Source: Lentzea albidocapillata subsp. violacea (lineage in GTDB: Bacteria > Actinomycetota > Actinomycetes > Mycobacteriales > Pseudonocardiaceae). Taken from it: DNA of 64,000 nucleotides. The notes under the pieces are model-generated. The model did no database searches, was not told the origin of the DNA, and saw only the letters and a program-made list of their open reading frames with translations. Below are positions 63,514 through 64,000 of the stretch, one piece after another. The stretch spans positions 62,001 through 126,000 of the forward strand of contig NZ_FNET01000021.1 in NCBI RefSeq assembly GCF_900100275.1, read 5' to 3'. Both the position numbers and the translations under genes were made by a program. How positions within the stretch are numbered: position 1 is the first letter of the stretch; each line of letters opens with the position of its first letter.

Positions 63514-64000
63514 TCACTTGACCCCTGCGGCGTCCATCCCCCGCAACTCCTTCTTCAGATCCTGGATCTCGTCCCGCAACCGGCCAGCCAACTCGAACTG
63601 CAGATCCCGGGCAGCGTTCATCATCTGATCCGTCAGCGACTGCACCAGGTCAGCCAACTCGGACCGAGCCATCCCAGCCCGCTCCGCCGAAGTCACCACC
63701 CCGGAAGACCGGCCACTCTCCCCTGCGGCGCGCTTCCCGCGGGACTGGTTCCGCCCGGACCCGCCGACCGGAACCTCGTCCTCGATCTCGGAGTACACGG
63801 CCTCCAGGATGTCGGTGATCTTCTTCCGCAACGGCTGCGGGTCGAGGCCGCGCTCGGTGTTGTACGCGACCTGCTTCTCACGCCGCCGGTTGGTCTCGTC
63901 GATCGCGTGCCGCATCGAGTCGGTGATCCGGTCCGCGTACATGTGGACCTCACCGGACACGTTACGAGCGGCACGGCCGATCGTCTGCACCAGAGAAGTT
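63514..64000 (-). CDS. uvrB: UvrABC excinuclease subunit B, C-terminal part (runs off the window)
   Basis: The window ends inside the gene. Visible are helicase motif VI (LVQTIGRAARNVSGEVHMYAD cut at 20) and TDSMRHAIDETNRRREKQVA, the variable linker rich in Gly/Arg/Ser, and the C-terminal UVR domain (MMNAARDLQFELAGRLRDEI) that binds UvrC. UvrB is the damage-verifying helicase partner of UvrA; uvrA lies at the other end of the window on the same strand. Confidence 0.97.
   Translation of the reverse strand, partial: TSLVQTIGRAARNVSGEVHMYADRITDSMRHAIDETNRRREKQVAYNTERGLDPQPLRKKITDILEAVYSEIEDEVPVGGSGRNQSRGKRAAGESGRSSGVVTSAERAGMARSELADLVQSLTDQMMNAARDLQFELAGRLRDEIQDLKKELRGMDAAGVK

Overview
The window is high-GC actinomycete chromosome, most likely from the Pseudonocardiaceae (Lentzea/Saccharothrix/Actinosynnema type). 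The reasons are the strong third-position GC bias with many GTG starts, mycothiol-type DinB/MDMPI proteins, XRE/DUF5753 plus DUF397 gene pairs, type VII secretion (WXG/EspC-like) toxin genes, and an actinobacterial LexA box (CGAAC-N4-GTTCG) in front of uvrA. The taxonomic call is inference. No rRNA, tRNA or CRISPR array was seen.

Layout. The window is framed by the two nucleotide-excision-repair genes: uvrA (288-3203, minus) at the left and the 3' part of uvrB (63514-64000, minus) at the right. Near uvrA lie an MDMPI protein, an acyltransferase and an MBL-fold hydrolase. Near uvrB lie a TerC-type transporter with a candidate yybP-ykoY Mn riboswitch, an unusual CocE-hydrolase/ABC-ATPase fusion with its permease, and MarR, MmcQ and VOC genes. 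From memory, uvrA-MBL-...-TerC-uvrB is a compact block in other actinomycetes, so the 40 kb between MBL and TerC looks like a much-expanded accessory interval.

The interval 7-48 kb mixes housekeeping-like single genes (RNase HI with a zinc-finger tail, a DinB2-type polymerase back to back with a Nudix hydrolase, EndA-like secreted nuclease, cysteine desulfurase-like enzyme, FKBP, S9 peptidase, amidohydrolase, GT87 mannosyltransferase) with conflict and signalling modules. These are: a SEFIR-domain protein with a helical-repeat tail beside an XRE/DUF397 pair; a type VII polymorphic-toxin locus (YbaB-like, EspC-like, 1426-residue toxin with a C80-like domain and a nuclease tip, immunity genes and a graveyard of decayed immunity genes, 32.9-40.9 kb); and a RES-Xre toxin-antitoxin pair with an operator over its promoter.

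An 8.4-kb integrative element (about 53174-61622) sits inside a VOC/glyoxalase-like gene. Joining the gene's two flanks at a shared GGCA restores a 131-codon reading frame, which fixes both ends of the element to a few bases. The element carries an XRE regulator, a low-GC operon with an Imm1-like gene, a possible repeat-rich origin/transfer region, an FtsK/TraB-type DNA translocase, small Spd-like genes and a large serine integrase next to attR. It resembles an actinomycete ICE without a recognisable replication initiator.

Several genes are broken: a PPOX/F420 oxidoreductase (three frameshifts), a methyltransferase lacking its SAM-binding core, YezG-like and Imm49 fragments, and the interrupted VOC gene.
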